DNA from: Ustulina deusta
Taxonomy: Eukaryota > Ascomycota > Sordariomycetes > Xylariales > Xylariaceae
NCBI GenBank assembly: GCA_023159155.1
Contig: JAJNNX010000024.1
Span: 434,001 to 498,000, forward strand
Direction: 5' to 3'
DNA length: 64,000 nucleotides
Shown here: positions 22,811 to 36,946 of the stretch, in pieces
How positions within the stretch are numbered: position 1 is the stretch's first letter
Layout of the letters: the number at the start of each line of letters is the position of its first letter
Notes under the pieces: generated by a model
Databases searched by the model: none
The model's input: the letters and a program-made list of their open reading frames with translations, nothing else
Told to the model about the DNA's origin: nothing
Translations under genes and position numbers: made by a program

Positions 22811-25800
22811 CTACTTTAAGCTTACTAATTATTTACTAATAAATATTTAATAAATATATATTTTTTATTTTGCTATAATTAGCAAAACATAAATAAACTT
22901 TTTTTTTTAGTTATATACTTAATATAAAAGATTATATATTTTATAATATAAATCTAACTTTAATATAACTTTAATAAAACTTTTAATTTTTATACTACTT
23001 AAAAACTAATAATCTATAAAAAACCTAACTTTAAATATTTTTATTTTATTTCTAGTTCTTAAATAATTAAAATAACTCTAACTTTTAAGTATAGTTAGCT
23101 TTTTACTATTAAATAATTTTAAAATCTTTTTTTTAATAAAAAAAAAAAAAATTAAATATTAAACTTTTTTATAAATATTTTAAACGAACTAATACCTAAA
23201 AAAAAATCTAAAAAAAACAAAAAATTAAAACTTAAAAAAGCAAAATCTAAACTAGAACTAGAACTACTTAAAATAAATAATATATTTAAAAATATAATAC
23301 TAGATATTATAGCTATATAAACTTATAACTTTATATTAGTTTTAATAGAACTTTTTTAATAAATAAAACAAATAAAATATTAATTTTTTAATATATTTAT
23401 TTTAGTACTTTTAAAAAATAACTATAATTTAATAATAAAAAATATATTTAAAAGTATTAACTTTAAACTTTTTAGTTTTATTGCTTTATTTGCTTTTTAT
23501 TTTGTTAGTTTATTTTTTAGTTCTTTAAACCTTGCTTATACTAAATAAACTAAAATATAAAAAACTAATCTTAGCAAGTTTGCAAGAAATAAAGCTTTAT
23601 TTAATAACTAGGTTTATAAACTAGCAAAAAAACTAAATAAAAATATTACTATGTTCTAAACTAAAAATAACTAATTTTAATATATTATAAGCTAGTTAAA
23701 AAAACATATTAAAAAATTAATAAAAATATATTTTTATTTAATTAAAAAACTATTTAGTAATATTATTAAAATAATTTAAGCTTTATTAATAGTTTATTAT
23801 AACTTTAATTAAGTAATTATAGCTTATAAAATATTTTAAGCTTATATATATAAAACTAATAAAAATATTAATAAATTTATTTTTATATTTAATAGTTTAG
23901 TTTAAAAGTATTAACTAGCCAAATTATAATAAAAATATAAATTATAAAACTATTTTTATATAAACTTAAAAAAAAACTTATATAAAGCTTTTATAAATTT
24001 AAATATTTTTTATAAATTATTTACTAATAAAATTATTAAATTAGTATATAATACTAAACAAACTTATAAAAACTATTAATAAATTAAACCTATTAGTTTA
24101 ACTAAACAAAAATCTAACTTAAATAATTAAGCTTTTAGCAAACCGGCTTACTAACTTTTAGCTAACTTTAAAAATTTTAAAATATTTATTTTAAAATAAT
24201 TAAAATAAGCACTAATTATAAAAAAAAAAAAAGCTTATTAAAATAATAAGACCTGCTTTATTTATAATAAAAAAAAATATATATATTAATTAACTGCTTT
24301 AATTAAAAGCTTAAAGTTTTAGGTATTTAACTAGTAAAAAAAAGCCTTAATAAGAACAGCTCTAGTAGTTTATTTAATTTAAAAAATAAATAAAACTAAT
24401 AAAAAATTTTTTATTAGTTTTTTTACCTATTTTAACTAAAATATATAGCTAAAATAAATTAATTATTTTTAAAATATTTACTTAATTATAAATTAATAGT
24501 ATTAAAATAAAAACTTTAGTTTTATATAATACTAGAACTTATACTTTTTTAATAATTAGCTATAAGTTTATATAATAAATTAAATAATAATTAAAAATAA
24601 AAATAGTTTAGCTAACTAAACTTTAAAAGTTTTATAATTACTAAAATAAAATAATTAGCAAAATTTATAAATATTTAATATATATTATAAAAATTAATAA
24701 TTTTAATTATAATATTATTATTAATATTAAATAGTTAATAAAACAAAATATTTTAATAAAAACTTAAAAATAATAATTAATCTAACTAAATAATTTATTT
24801 TTATTAGTTTAATTTTTGCTAATAATTATAGTTAAACTTTTTAATTATAAATAATAAAATATAAACCTAAAAATATAAAAAAATATAAATTAATATAATT
24901 AAACGTTAAAAAAATATTATTAAATATTAAAACAACTTTTTAAAAATAAAACAATTATTTTAAAAATAACTAAAACTAAAAAAACAAAAAAAAAACCTAA
25001 AACCTTTAAACTTAAAATAAAAAAAGTTTATATAATAATTTCTAAAAAAAAAAAAAACTAAATTACTATTAAAAAAATTATATAAAACTTCTAAAATTAT
25101 TTCTATTAAAATAAATAAAAATAACTAACTAAAAAAACTTTAAAAAAAGTTATTATAATTAAGTTTATAATAACTAAAAATAATTATATTAAGCTATTTA
25201 AAAAAAATTTAAAAATAATTAATATTTTATAAAAAAAATAAATTTAAATTAATTAAGTAATATTATAAAAAACTTTTAATAATAAACTAATCTTATTTCT
25301 AAAAAAAAAAAACCTTTAATATATAAAGTTAATATAAAACTTTTTGCTTTTTTAGTTATTATATCTAAAAAAGTTTTTTTTAAAAAAGAAATTTAAAATT
25401 TTATTACTATTATAATTAAAGTTTAATATAATACTAAAACCTAATAATAAAAAACGTACTTTTAGCCCTTATTAATATTATATATTTATATAGTTTATTT
25501 TATTTAAAAAAAAATTTATAAACAAACTATTAGCTATAAACTTTATTAAATAAAATATAAACTTAAATATTACTTTTGTTTTATTTATATTTAAACCTAA
25601 ATTAATTAAATATAAGTTTATAATTAATTATTAATAAAAAAATATATATTTAAAAAATCAAATTATATTAGTTCTAAATATTAGTAGTATTATATTTAAT
25701 TATTATAATATTATTTAATTTATTAAACTAGATATTATTAAAGCTTTTTATTAATTATTATTAATTATAAAATTATATTATTTTTTTTTTTTTAAACTTA

Positions 25801-28289
25801 TAAAAAAATAAAACTTGTTTAATAACAAGCTTTTATTAATATATAAATTTAAAAATTTTTAAACAAGTTTATAAATATTTATATAAATAATGTTTTAATT
25901 TATTCTAAAACTTAAAAATAGTATTAGACTTATTATAAAAAAATAATCTATTATTTATATTAAACTAAATATTAAAAAAATATTAAAAAGTTTTGTTTTA
26001 ATATATTTATTATTAATTATTTAGAAATGATTATAAAAATTAAAATAAAAATTAGAATTAATTCTGCTAAAATTTAAGCAATTTTAAATTAGAACTTTAA
26101 TAATTTTAAAAATACTAAATTAATTTAGTTATTTTTTAAATTTTATAATTATATTTATATATTTATTTATTATATTAATAAAATTGCTGCTTTTTTAAAT
26201 TAATTATTAAAAAAAAATAAGCTATTTATAATAGGACTAGAACAAAAACAAACTTTTAAATATATAAAACTACTAGCTTATAAAACATTTGTTCTAGCTT
26301 TTTTTAAGCCCAGCTAACTAATATAAATAAAAATAAATATTTTATATAATATAATAATAAAAATTATCTAGTAATAATAAAAAAATATAACTTAAAAACT
26401 TATAAAATATTTTTTTAAAACAATAATACTAATTAAGTAAGCTTACTTAATTTAAAACTATAAACTTTTAGTAATAATATAAACTTTAAAATATTACTAC
26501 TTAAAGTTTTTTAAAACTAAATTTTTTATAATAACTAATTATTAAACTTTATTATATTTTTTAAATAAATAGATTTTATTAATATAATAAATATACTAAA
26601 CTAATTTTTTATTAAACTTTAATATTATTTTTTAATACTAACTAAAACAAAAAAATATAATAACTAATGTTTTATTAAAAAAAATAGCTAAGCTTTTTAT
26701 TTAATATTTTTTAAAAAGCTAACCTAATAAACTTAATTAAATAAAAAAACTAGTTATAAAAACTAAAAAATAAAAATAAAAAATTATATATATTTAAAGT
26801 TATTTTAAATAAAATTATCTTTTTTTATATAGTTTTAATTTAAAAAGCTTATATATTTTTAATTGCTATATACTAAAATTAATATAAAACAATCAAAATA
26901 TTAAAACAAAAATATTATTAGTTTTATTTAAAATATAATTATAAATAATATATATATAATTATTATAACTATAAAAAAAACAAAATATTATAAAATAAAA
27001 CTCCTAGTTTTTTTTATTTATTATTTATATTAGCAATAATATAACAATATATAATAATAAATAATAAAAATATATTATTTAACTAATAAAATTATAATTA
27101 TATATAAATATTTATAAATAAGTTTAATTGTTTAATTATAACTTTACTTAGTAAAAAAATAAATATTATAAAGTTACTAACTATATAATATTATAAAAGT
27201 TTATATAGATTTTTTAATATATTAAATATATAAATATTAAATAATATAAAATTATTTATTTTTAAGTTTATAATAATAATTAATAGTTTTATAAATATTA
27301 AATATTACTTTAGTAGCGCTTATTACTTTTAAACCTAAAAAGCAATAAAATTAACTAATTAAAAACTAAACTAATAATTTTATTTCTATATTAATAAATA
27401 TTAAAACAATTAAAATATTTATTTTTTTATTTTAAATTTTATATATAATTTTTTATAATATTTATTAATTAATATATTACTACTAAAAATAATAATAAAA
27501 ATTAAAACATAAAACTTTTTAATAATAAATATTAGCAAAACTATTATAAATTTTAATACTAAACAATAAATATTTAAACTAGTCTACTAAACCTAAAACG
27601 TTTAAAAAATAATATATAATATAATAACTTTTGTATAAAAATAATATAAGCTATAAGCTAACAAAAAAAAATGCTTAATAAATTTTAAAATAAAATAAAA
27701 ATTTTTTTTAAAAAAAAAATCTTTTATAATATAAGTACTAACTATTAGATTGAACTCTTAATTAGTTAAACTTTTCGAAATTTTAAAAAAACAAAAATTT
27801 AGCTATGTTTTTAATTTGCCTAATTTTTACAAAGTAAAAAACCTGTTTTATACCAACTAATTATAAAAAGTAAACAATAACCTTTTATTTTAATAAATTT
27901 AAATATTACTTTTAATTAAAAATATTAATAATAAAGCAAAATTTAAAATCAAATAAATTAAATAATTAAAAATATATAAAAAAATAAAAAATTATAATAT
28001 TAAGTTGTTTAAAAAAGCTATAATTTTAATAATACTTAATATATAGTTTAAAATTATAAAAATATACTAATTAAACTTAACTAATTTTATAAAACTTATA
28101 AAAAAGCTTTTAAACTTTTTATAAAATTATAAAAATAAATATATATAATAATAGCTAATAAGTTTATAAATAATTATAAAAATAATAATAAAGCAATATA
28201 ATATAAAAAAACTATATAAACTTAATATTATTAATAATTTTGAATTAAAACTATATTTAAACTTTTAGTTTTAAAAAAAAGTAATATAA

Positions 28290-28519
28290 TAGTTAGTATA
28301 ATTTTAGCAAAACTTGTAAAAACTTTAGACCTATATAGTAATAAAATAAAAAATTTATATACAGACTAACTTAACTTTATAGCTATATATATAAAATCTA
28401 TATCTACTTATTTTATAAACTCTGATTTCTTTTTTTTTTTTTTTTTTTTTTTAGCTTAAAGTCTTTATCTATAGTATTAATAAACTAGCTATAGAAGCTT
28501 TACTTAACTAATTGTAACA
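28290..28519 (+). repeat. Right LTR of family B
   Basis: 230 bp aligning end to end with 22,581-22,810. It keeps more C/G (for example the final attgtaaca against attataata), so the left copy is the more mutated of the two. Confidence 0.8.
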
Positions 28520-31500
28520 TATACTAATATAAAAATAATAAGATTTGTTTATTTTATTTTATTAGTAAAAAATTAAAAAAAACAAAATAATAAAAATATT
28601 TATATAGTATAAAAAGTAACTATAATATATATCTAGTTTATAATAACTATAAAAATAATAAATGCTTAAATAAAAATATATATTATTTAAATTGTTTAAA
28701 TATAATATAATTATAAAAAACAAAAACTAAAAAATATATTTGTTATAAAAACAAATATAAATATAATATTTATAACTAAAAAAATATAATTAGTATAAAA
28801 TTATTATTAATAAATAATAGTTTAATAAAAATCTAAATTATAAAAGATTAATTAAAAAATAATAAATATTTAAAACAAATTAAAAATTATGTTTATAAAA
28901 AATATAATTACTAATTAATAAATAAATAGTTAAATAATATAATATTTAATTTAATTTAAAAAAGTATTACTAAACTAAAAAAAAAAAAAAAAAAGCTTTA
29001 TAGTATAAATTATTTTATATTAAAAATAATACTAGATTATTAAATATAAAAAATTTTAAGTAAACTATAAAAACTAAATAATATAATTTTAGTAGGAACT
29101 AGAACTAATATAGTAAAAGATCTAAAAATAATAATAAAACTTATTATAAAAAGCTATTATTATAATAGTAGTAAAAAAAAACAAAAAAGCTTTTAGTACT
29201 AAAAACAAATAAAAAATATAATATAGTTTTATAAATATATTATATAACTTATTAATATTATATTTATATAATAAATAAAATTAAAAATATATAGTTTTTA
29301 AAATAAATTAAATAAATAGTACTAAATAAACTATATTTAAAAAAAATTTATTATATTTAAATAAAATTTATATTAGTTTTTAAAATATATATTAAAAAAT
29401 TTAATAATAATCAAATATATTAATAATATATACTAATATTATACTATAAAAAAGCATAAATATTTAAAAAGAATTTTAATATATATTATCAATAAAAAAC
29501 AAAAAATAATATTAAAAAAATAATAGTTAATAATTATTAAAAAAAATAAACTAATAAAATAATATATAATAAAAAAACAAATTATAATTATAAGCTAAAT
29601 TATAAAAAAATAATAGATTAGTTGCTATTTAAAGTAAGCCTAGTTATAACTAAATTAGATATAAATTAAATATATAAAATATAAAATAATAATAAATAAT
29701 TATAAAAAGTTAATAATTAATTTAATTTATTAAAAAAATATTATATATAATAAATATAAATATTTTAATATATATTATAATAAACTTAAAATATTGAAGC
29801 TTAAATAAGTTTAATTTTATTATAAATTATTAAAAGTTTAAAAATATTTATAAAACTTAAAAATAAGCTTTATTTATTTATAACTATTAATAAAAGTTTA
29901 ATTTTTTATAATTATAAAATTATTAGAAAAAAAATTATAAAACTTTTTTTAAAAATTTTAAAATATAAAAAAAAAGTTTAAACTTAATATTATAAAAATA
30001 TTAAAAATACTTTAGTTATAAATAAGTAACCTTAAAATAAACTAAAATATAAGCTAATTTTAATAAAATATACTAAAAAAAAATTGAGTTACTAAAAAAA
30101 CTAAAAAAAAACTTAGATAAATTTAAAAAAATAAAAATTATAATATATATATTTATTAAAAATTTTAAGCTAGAGCTTAATATTAAAATATTAAATAAAT
30201 TTAAAAAAAATATAATATAAAAATAAATTTAGTAAAGCATAAATAATAAGATTATAAAATATTATTAATTAAAAATAATAATTCAAATATTTTTTATTAT
30301 ATTATATAAATAAAAAATAATTTAAAAAATTAAATAATTACTTATAACAAAATCTAATAAAAAATATATATAATTATGATTTTTATTTGCTAGATTATTA
30401 ATTTTATAAGTACTAAAAAAACAAAAACAAAAACAACAGAATTAAATAAAAACTATATATTAACTATAAAAATATAAATTTAAAAATAAAAAAGTTTATA
30501 AAATTTTTATTAAAAATTAAAAACTTAAAAAATAAGTTATAAAAAATAAAATAGTTTATAATATTAGATTTGTTAAATATTTACTACTAAATTAAAATTA
30601 TATTAAAAAATAAATAAAAAATAGTTTTTAAAATATTATATAAGCTATTTAAATACTTAGTAATATCATTGAGTTTTATTAATATATTAGGAAATCTTTA
30701 AGCAAAAATTATAAATATATTTTAATAATATTTTAATTTATTTAAAAATATTTATAATATTATAAAATAATAAATTATTAATATATTTAAAAAAAACAAA
30801 TTTTATAAACAGAAAATAAATTTTGTTAAATTTATAATAATACTAAAAAAAATATAAATTTAAAAATTAAAAATCTTAATAATAAAAGATTAGCTAATAT
30901 TTAAATTAATAAGCAATATAAAAATATTTATAAAATTTATAAACTATATTTAAAGCTTTATAAAAAATTTTAAAAAAATTATAATATTTGGTATAAATTT
31001 AATAAAAGAAAAAAAAAACGTTTCAATAAATAAAAAAAAAACAAAAAATATTTAATAAAATAAAAAAGTTAGTAATAAACAATCTAATAATAAAATTATT
31101 AAATTTAAATAAAAAATAAAAAATTGAAATTAATATATATAATAATATAATAATTAATTAATTAAGTTAATATAATAAAAATAAAAAACTATATTTAGTA
31201 GTATTTTTTTTAAAAAAGGTTTTAAAATTTATAATAAATTATTTTTTATTAAATAAAAAACTTATATTTATAATATAAGGATTTAAAAAATAAAAATACT
31301 ATTTATATAAACTAAAATAACTAATAAAAATTATTAAATAAATAATAAATAAAATAAGCAGAATCTTTATTTTAATTTAATTTTAAAATTTTTTATATTA
31401 AAAAAAAATTTATAAAAGCAAATATATTAAATTAATAAAGCAACTATAAACAAAACAAAAAAAAAAGTATTAAATATTTTTATAAAAAAATTAAAATTAA

Positions 31501-33361
31501 ATATTAATATTTATAGTAATATAAATGAACTATAATAAATAAATATAAAAATTAATCTAAAAATATAAAAAAAATCTAAAAAGTTTAAAAATAATATAAA
31601 TAATTAGCTTATAAAAATAAAAATATATATATTATAACTAATGTTATATATTATTAAAATTTAAAAAAAATTAATTTAAAATATTTATAAAAATAAATAA
31701 AATAGTTTTTAAAAAAATTAAAACAAAAACTAAAATTTAATAGTTATATAACTTTTTAAAAATAAAATAAAAATTAAAAAAACCATATAAAAATATAATA
31801 TATATAAAAAAATAAAAATATTAAAATATAAACTATATAAATTAATATAAATAATTAAACTATTAAACAAAGCTTAAAAAATTATTAAAATTAAAAAAAT
31901 TAATAATAAACATAGAATATAATTTTATTTTAGTTATTATATAAAAAAACAAATTTTTTTAAAAAGTTATTACAAATTAAAAAAATATTATAGCTTTTAA
32001 ATTTTAGTAATTTTGAATAAAAGCTTTAAAAATTAAATATAAAATATTAATAGTTTATTATTTATAAATAAATAAATAAATAAAAAAACTAAATTAAATA
32101 TTTAAATATTATTTTTAATATTATTTTAATAAATAATAAAATAATTAAATTAAATTATTATTATTAATAAAAGATATTTATAATAGTTTAAATAATAAGT
32201 TTATAAAAATATTACTATTTAAAACAAACTATAGTTTTAATTTAAATAATAAATAAACTAAAATTTTAAAAATTATAATATTAAAAATAAATATATAAAC
32301 TAAAAAACTTATAAACTTATAATAAAAGTTATAAAATAAATTATTATTTATTTAAAAAAAAATAAAGTTTATATTTTAAAACATAATATTAAAATAAAAT
32401 AACTAAGCAAAAAACTTAATTTTAAAAACTAATTATTATTTAAAATTACTAAAAAATATAAAAATATATCTAATATTTTATATTTTATTATTAAAACTAG
32501 TACTAAAAAACGCTATATTAAAAACAAAACTTAAAATAAAACTAAACTAAAATAAATATAATATTAAAAAAATATTAAATTTATATTAAAATAAGAAAAG
32601 CTTTAAATATTTAATTAAATTTAAAAAATACTTATATATAAAAAATATATAAAAACTTAAAATATATTTAAAAATTTTTTATATAGTTTTATTACTAATA
32701 TTTAGATTAACTAACTTTAAAAAAACAAAATTAATTAATTAAGCAATAAACAAACTAAATATATTCTAATGTAATTTAAAAAAAAAAAGCTCAAAAAAGT
32801 TTTAATTAGTTTTTTTTTATAGTACTTTTATTTTTTTAATTAATTTAACTTATTTAATTTATTAAAAAACTAAACTTTATAATTTATTATTTAAATTTTT
32901 TGTTTTTTAAAAAAATATTTTTATAAGCAAAAATAAAACAATTTAAAAAAAGTTTTATTTAAATTTTACTAAATATAATTTAAATTGTATTAAACATAAA
33001 AAAGTTATACTTTAGTAGTTTTTTTTTTATATTTAAAATATTAATATTTAAATATAATTTGATTAAAAAAATTTATAAAAATGTTAAAACTATTATAAGA
33101 ACAACTAATATAAATATATCTTTTATAGCAAAAATTAATTAAAATAATAAAAATAAAACATAATTTTATATTTAATTTATTTAATTAAAAAAACTAAAGC
33201 AAAATATTGCTTAGTTTTAATAGATTTAGATTTTTTTATATAACTAAATATTCTTAAAAATTTAATAAAAAAGAATGTAAAAAAAAAGCAAAACAAAAGA
33301 CCTAAAAAAAAAACCTTATTAATTAAAAATTATTAAAAATAATAATTTAAAAAAAATATAT

Positions 33362-33894
33362 TATTATAAACTAATAATATAAAAAACTTATTAAAAAGAT
33401 TAAGCTTAAAGCGCAAAAACAAAACTTTTAATATATAACTAATAAAAAAAATATTAAAAACTTTAAGTTATATAATAAATTATTAAATTATTAATAAATA
33501 AACAAACTTAAATTATATAATAAATTATTAGATTATTAATAAGCAAATAAGCTTATATTATTAGTAAAAATATAAATTTAGATTATTAGTAAGTAAGTAA
33601 ACTAAAAAAATAAGGTCTGATTAGCAAAACTTAATATTAAATAAAAAAAATAGTTATAAAGTTATAAATATATTTGTTATATTTTATAGTTAGATAGTTT
33701 TTTTATTATTATTCAATTTAAATATATAAATAAGTTTTTAGAACTATTTATATAAAAGTTTATTTTTTAATAAATACTAAGTAATATAAGTATTAAATTT
33801 GTTATAACATTAATTTCTTATTAAACAAACTTTATTACTATAATACTATAGCAAACTACTATATTAGCTTGTTTAATATAGCAGGGTTATTATA
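33362..33894 (+). repeat. 3' LTR of family-A copy 2
   Basis: 533 bp, longer than its partner because of extra copies of the internal sub-repeat attattagtaagc... It ends gcagggttattata, followed by the AAATA target duplication. Confidence 0.78.
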
Positions 33895-35775
33895 AAATAT
33901 AGGGTTTTTTATTTTTGATATTCCTTTAAAATTATTAGTCTATATATTACTAAACACTATTTTTAAAAAAGCTTTTTTAGTAGTAGGTTCTTTATTAAAA
34001 TATATATTTTATTTTATTACTTTAATTACTTTATTTTTTTATATTTTATACTTAATAATAAATATTATATTTTTATATTAAAAATAATTAATAATTACTA
34101 TAAATTTAAACTAATATTATAATAAAATAGCGCTTTTTATTATTATTAAAAATAGTTTATTTTATATAATTATATTAAAACTTTTAGCTATTTTATTACT
34201 TTTATATTATTTTATTAAAACAAATTCAATTTTAATATTTATAATATTTACTATTTAGCTTTTTTAGTAATAAACTTTTTAGCTTTATTTTTATATATTA
34301 ACTAATATTTTTATTTTATTGTTTTATTTTTTATAGTTTATTAATAAATTTTCTAATATATAACTAAACTTTTTTATAATATATAATTATTTTAAGTTTA
34401 TTAAATTAGTTATATAAATTAATTATTATAAGCTAATATTTTTTTATATAATAAGCTTTATAAATATAGTAGTTTTTATTATTATTTATTAAAATAATTT
34501 ATTTTTTATATTAAAACCTTATTTTAGAGCTAATTTAATAAGCTACTAGTACTAAAAAAATTATTCAATTAATAAAAAATATAAACTAGTTTTTAAAATA
34601 TAATATAATAATTAGTATATTTAAAAGTTTTAAAAAAATTATTTTTTTATTTTTTTATTTAATAATTATATTACTAAAATTAAATTAAGGCTTAATTTTA
34701 AAATATAAAATATATTATAAAAAATAATTCCAGTAAATCTTTTTATTATAATAATTTATTTAGTAAAATTTTAATTTCTTTAACTTTTTTAACTATAATT
34801 TTTTTAAAATCAAGTTTTTTATAATTAAATAGTTTATTTTTATTTTAAATAATATATTATTTATATTTTAAATCTAAAACTTAAACTTTTTTTAATACAT
34901 AATTAATATTTATTATATATAATAATTTAAAACTTTTATTATTTTTTTTAAATAGTAATATAAACTTATATATTTTAGTTTATAATATTTTTAATAAAGC
35001 TATTACTTTTTATAATATTTTATTTTAATATTTTGTTTTTATATTACTTTAATTTTATTTATTAGTTTTTAAATAATTAAAAGTTTTTTAATATTTATAT
35101 TGTTTTATTAAATTATTAACTAAAAAAATAATATAAATATTTTTAGTATTATTTTAAAACTATTTATTATTTAATTTTAAAAAACAAAAAATCTATTTTG
35201 TATTAAAAAGCTGCTTTATTTTTAAGCAGTTTCTTAAGCTACTATTTATAGCTATAAAACTTGTTTTATTTTTTTTTAGTTTTTTTATAAGTTTATATTT
35301 ATATTATTTTAGTTTAGTATATAATTATTTATTTTAATTATCAATAAGTTAATATAAATATTGTTTTATTTATTTTTTATTTAAAAGTTTATATAATTTT
35401 ATTATAAAGCTATATTTTATATTATATTAAAAAAATAATTAATATTTAATCACTAATCTATTATAACTAGTTTAATAACTTATTTTTTTTTATTTTTTTT
35501 AGCATTAATTATTTTATTAGTTCTAACTTAAAAATAACAAAATTAAAAACTACTATTATAAATATTTTATATTATAAAATAATAGTTTTTAAAAGATCTA
35601 AGTTATATAAGAATTATAACTTTTTTAGTTCTTTTAATTTTTTTAATTTTTTTTAAATTAATTACATAGGCCGTTATAAATCTAATCTAGTATTTTATTA
35701 GTTTATATTTTTTTATTAGATATAATAATATAATAGCTAGCTATTTATAGTTTAATAAACAAGTTTCCGGGCTTA
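33895..35775. repeat. RIP-degraded AT-rich sequence
   Basis: A/T-only sequence without frames, probably the right part of the older element that family-A copy 2 entered. Occasional preserved words (ttacataggccgttataaatc near 35,664) are too short to identify. Confidence 0.55.
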
Positions 35776-35950
35776 TAACCTAATAAAATAATTAATATAT
35801 AAATATTATATTTAGCTTAACTATATTATAATAAAAAGTGGAAAGACCTTAATATATATACAAATAGTAATAACTGTGCCTTTTATGCCCTTGATCTTAT
35901 ATAGTATATAAAGTAACTCCTTGACATAGTTCACTTTTAACATTATCTAA
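35776..35950 (+). repeat. Dispersed repeat copy 2 (uninterrupted)
   Basis: Matches 14,371-14,501 and continues through the point where that copy is interrupted (gtatataaagtaactccttgac at 35,899-35,920). It therefore shows the empty target site of the hairpin element. Its right part matches 39,470-39,545 (ctccttgat..ggttcacttt). The A/T block ends here. Confidence 0.65.
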
Positions 35951-36535
35951 TTCAGCCTATACAACTAAAATCATCTAGTAAAACAACCAAGGCAACATTT
36001 ATTCGAGAGCAAGGCCCATGAAATCTCAAATAGTACACAATACTTCATCTTCTAACATTGTACCCATATACTAAAGGAGAGTGTGCAACTTGAAGTGGTA
36101 AGGAAGAGGATGTATAACCACAGGGTGGGCGGGCTATGCAGGTGAAAAGTATGTTCAACACCAAAATTACAGAAGATCGCAAGGAGAACTATCACAATCA
36201 CATCTGTTTCTTAGTTATCGCGTTGAATTGAATTACTCTCTGTTGCGATCGCCTAGTTCCCGAATTAAAATCACACGTACTTATGCTAGAAAGTGTAGGA
36301 ATAACCTATCTCCCAGTATAAAGACAAGGTAAGTATCCCATATAACTAAGCCTACTCACATTGTCCACGTCAATACTAAGACAATCAATATCACTGAGTG
36401 AAGGGTTACGTCTGGTTGATAATTATTACTCACTGGTTGTGGTATTCATAGGCTTCTCCGTATACCCAATGGATTTTGAAGCAGACCTCAATCTAGCTTC
36501 GTACAGGACCTGACCACTGTTCATAGTGCGACTCA
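35951..36535. other. Gene-free interval
   Basis: Normal-composition sequence bordering the A/T block. No coding frame or RNA gene is recognisable. Confidence 0.45.
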
Positions 36536-36946
36536 TCAATAGTAAATAATATCCCTATTATTGGCTCCATCATCACTCCACTTTTGAAACTCCCTCTTGA
36601 CGTTCTCGGCTGCCTTCTCCGCGTAATCTGCTCCGGGGTAAGCTTGGGGTATGACGGAAGGGTCTCCGGCAATCCAAGCAACGGGCGAACTACTCACATC
36701 GCCAAAAAGGCGATCGGGATCCTTCACATCCTCAGGATTGAACGCTAATCGGTAGAATATGCCCCGGGGATGCCTGCCGAACTTGTGGCTACCAATGTGT
36801 TCTAGATTTGCGATGTTGGTCCATTTCCAGCTAGGAGACTGGCGAGGTTGGCCTTGGCGTGCCCGAACAAATTGATGAAATGAATCACCATGTCCGAAGT
36901 TGGCTAGTGTCGTAGTTGAGATAAACAGGACTTCAGTAGCACACAC
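36536..36946 (-). CDS. Unrecognised protein fragment
   Basis: An open frame of 136 codons with normal composition that I do not recognise. It begins with GTG in this frame. The frame upstream is closed by a stop about 25 bases away, so it is either a last exon or a relic cut off from its 5' part. Readable features are a glycine/histidine segment (ANFGHGDSFHQFVRARQG), a Trp-rich stretch (PSWKWTNIANLEHIG), DPDRLFGDV, and an acidic-basic tail (AEKAAENVKREFQKW). No signal peptide, membrane segment or known motif is visible. It lies 1.1 kb upstream of the oxidoreductase on the other strand. It could be chance, but the amino-acid make-up looks protein-like. Confidence 0.35.
   Translation of the reverse strand: MCATEVLFISTTTLANFGHGDSFHQFVRARQGQPRQSPSWKWTNIANLEHIGSHKFGRHPRGIFYRLAFNPEDVKDPDRLFGDVSSSPVAWIAGDPSVIPQAYPGADYAEKAAENVKREFQKWSDDGANNRDIIYY

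Larger units (their letters stand above)
22581..28519 (+). mobile_element. Nested RIP-degraded LTR retrotransposon (family B)
   Basis: Two 230-bp direct repeats (22,581-22,810 and 28,290-28,519) delimit a 5.9-kb insert inside family-A copy 2. Family-A copy 1 shows the uninterrupted site near 6,308-6,325. Flanking bases are tataa and tatac, a near-duplication. The LTR starts tagtta and ends ttgtaaca, that is TG...CA before mutation. The purine run aaaaaaaagtaa just before 28,290 and an A-rich plus strand suggest plus orientation. A decayed knuckle-like stretch (tgctttatttat...) near 24,253 is only suggestive. No frame survives. Confidence 0.75.
20847..33894 (+). mobile_element. RIP-degraded LTR retrotransposon (family A, copy 2) with nested element
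   Basis: LTRs at 20,847-21,331 and 33,362-33,894 bound this block. A perfect 5-bp target duplication AAATA lies on both sides (20,842-20,846 and 33,895-33,899). Without the nested element B (22,581-28,519) it is about 7.1 kb, close to copy 1 (6.76 kb). A gag zinc-knuckle relic on the plus strand at 22,108-22,149 fixes orientation. A stretch near 30,380-30,440 faintly resembles an integrase (ending like TNFISTKKTKT), which would suit Ty3/gypsy, but this is too damaged to rely on. Stops occur in all frames. Confidence 0.82.
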
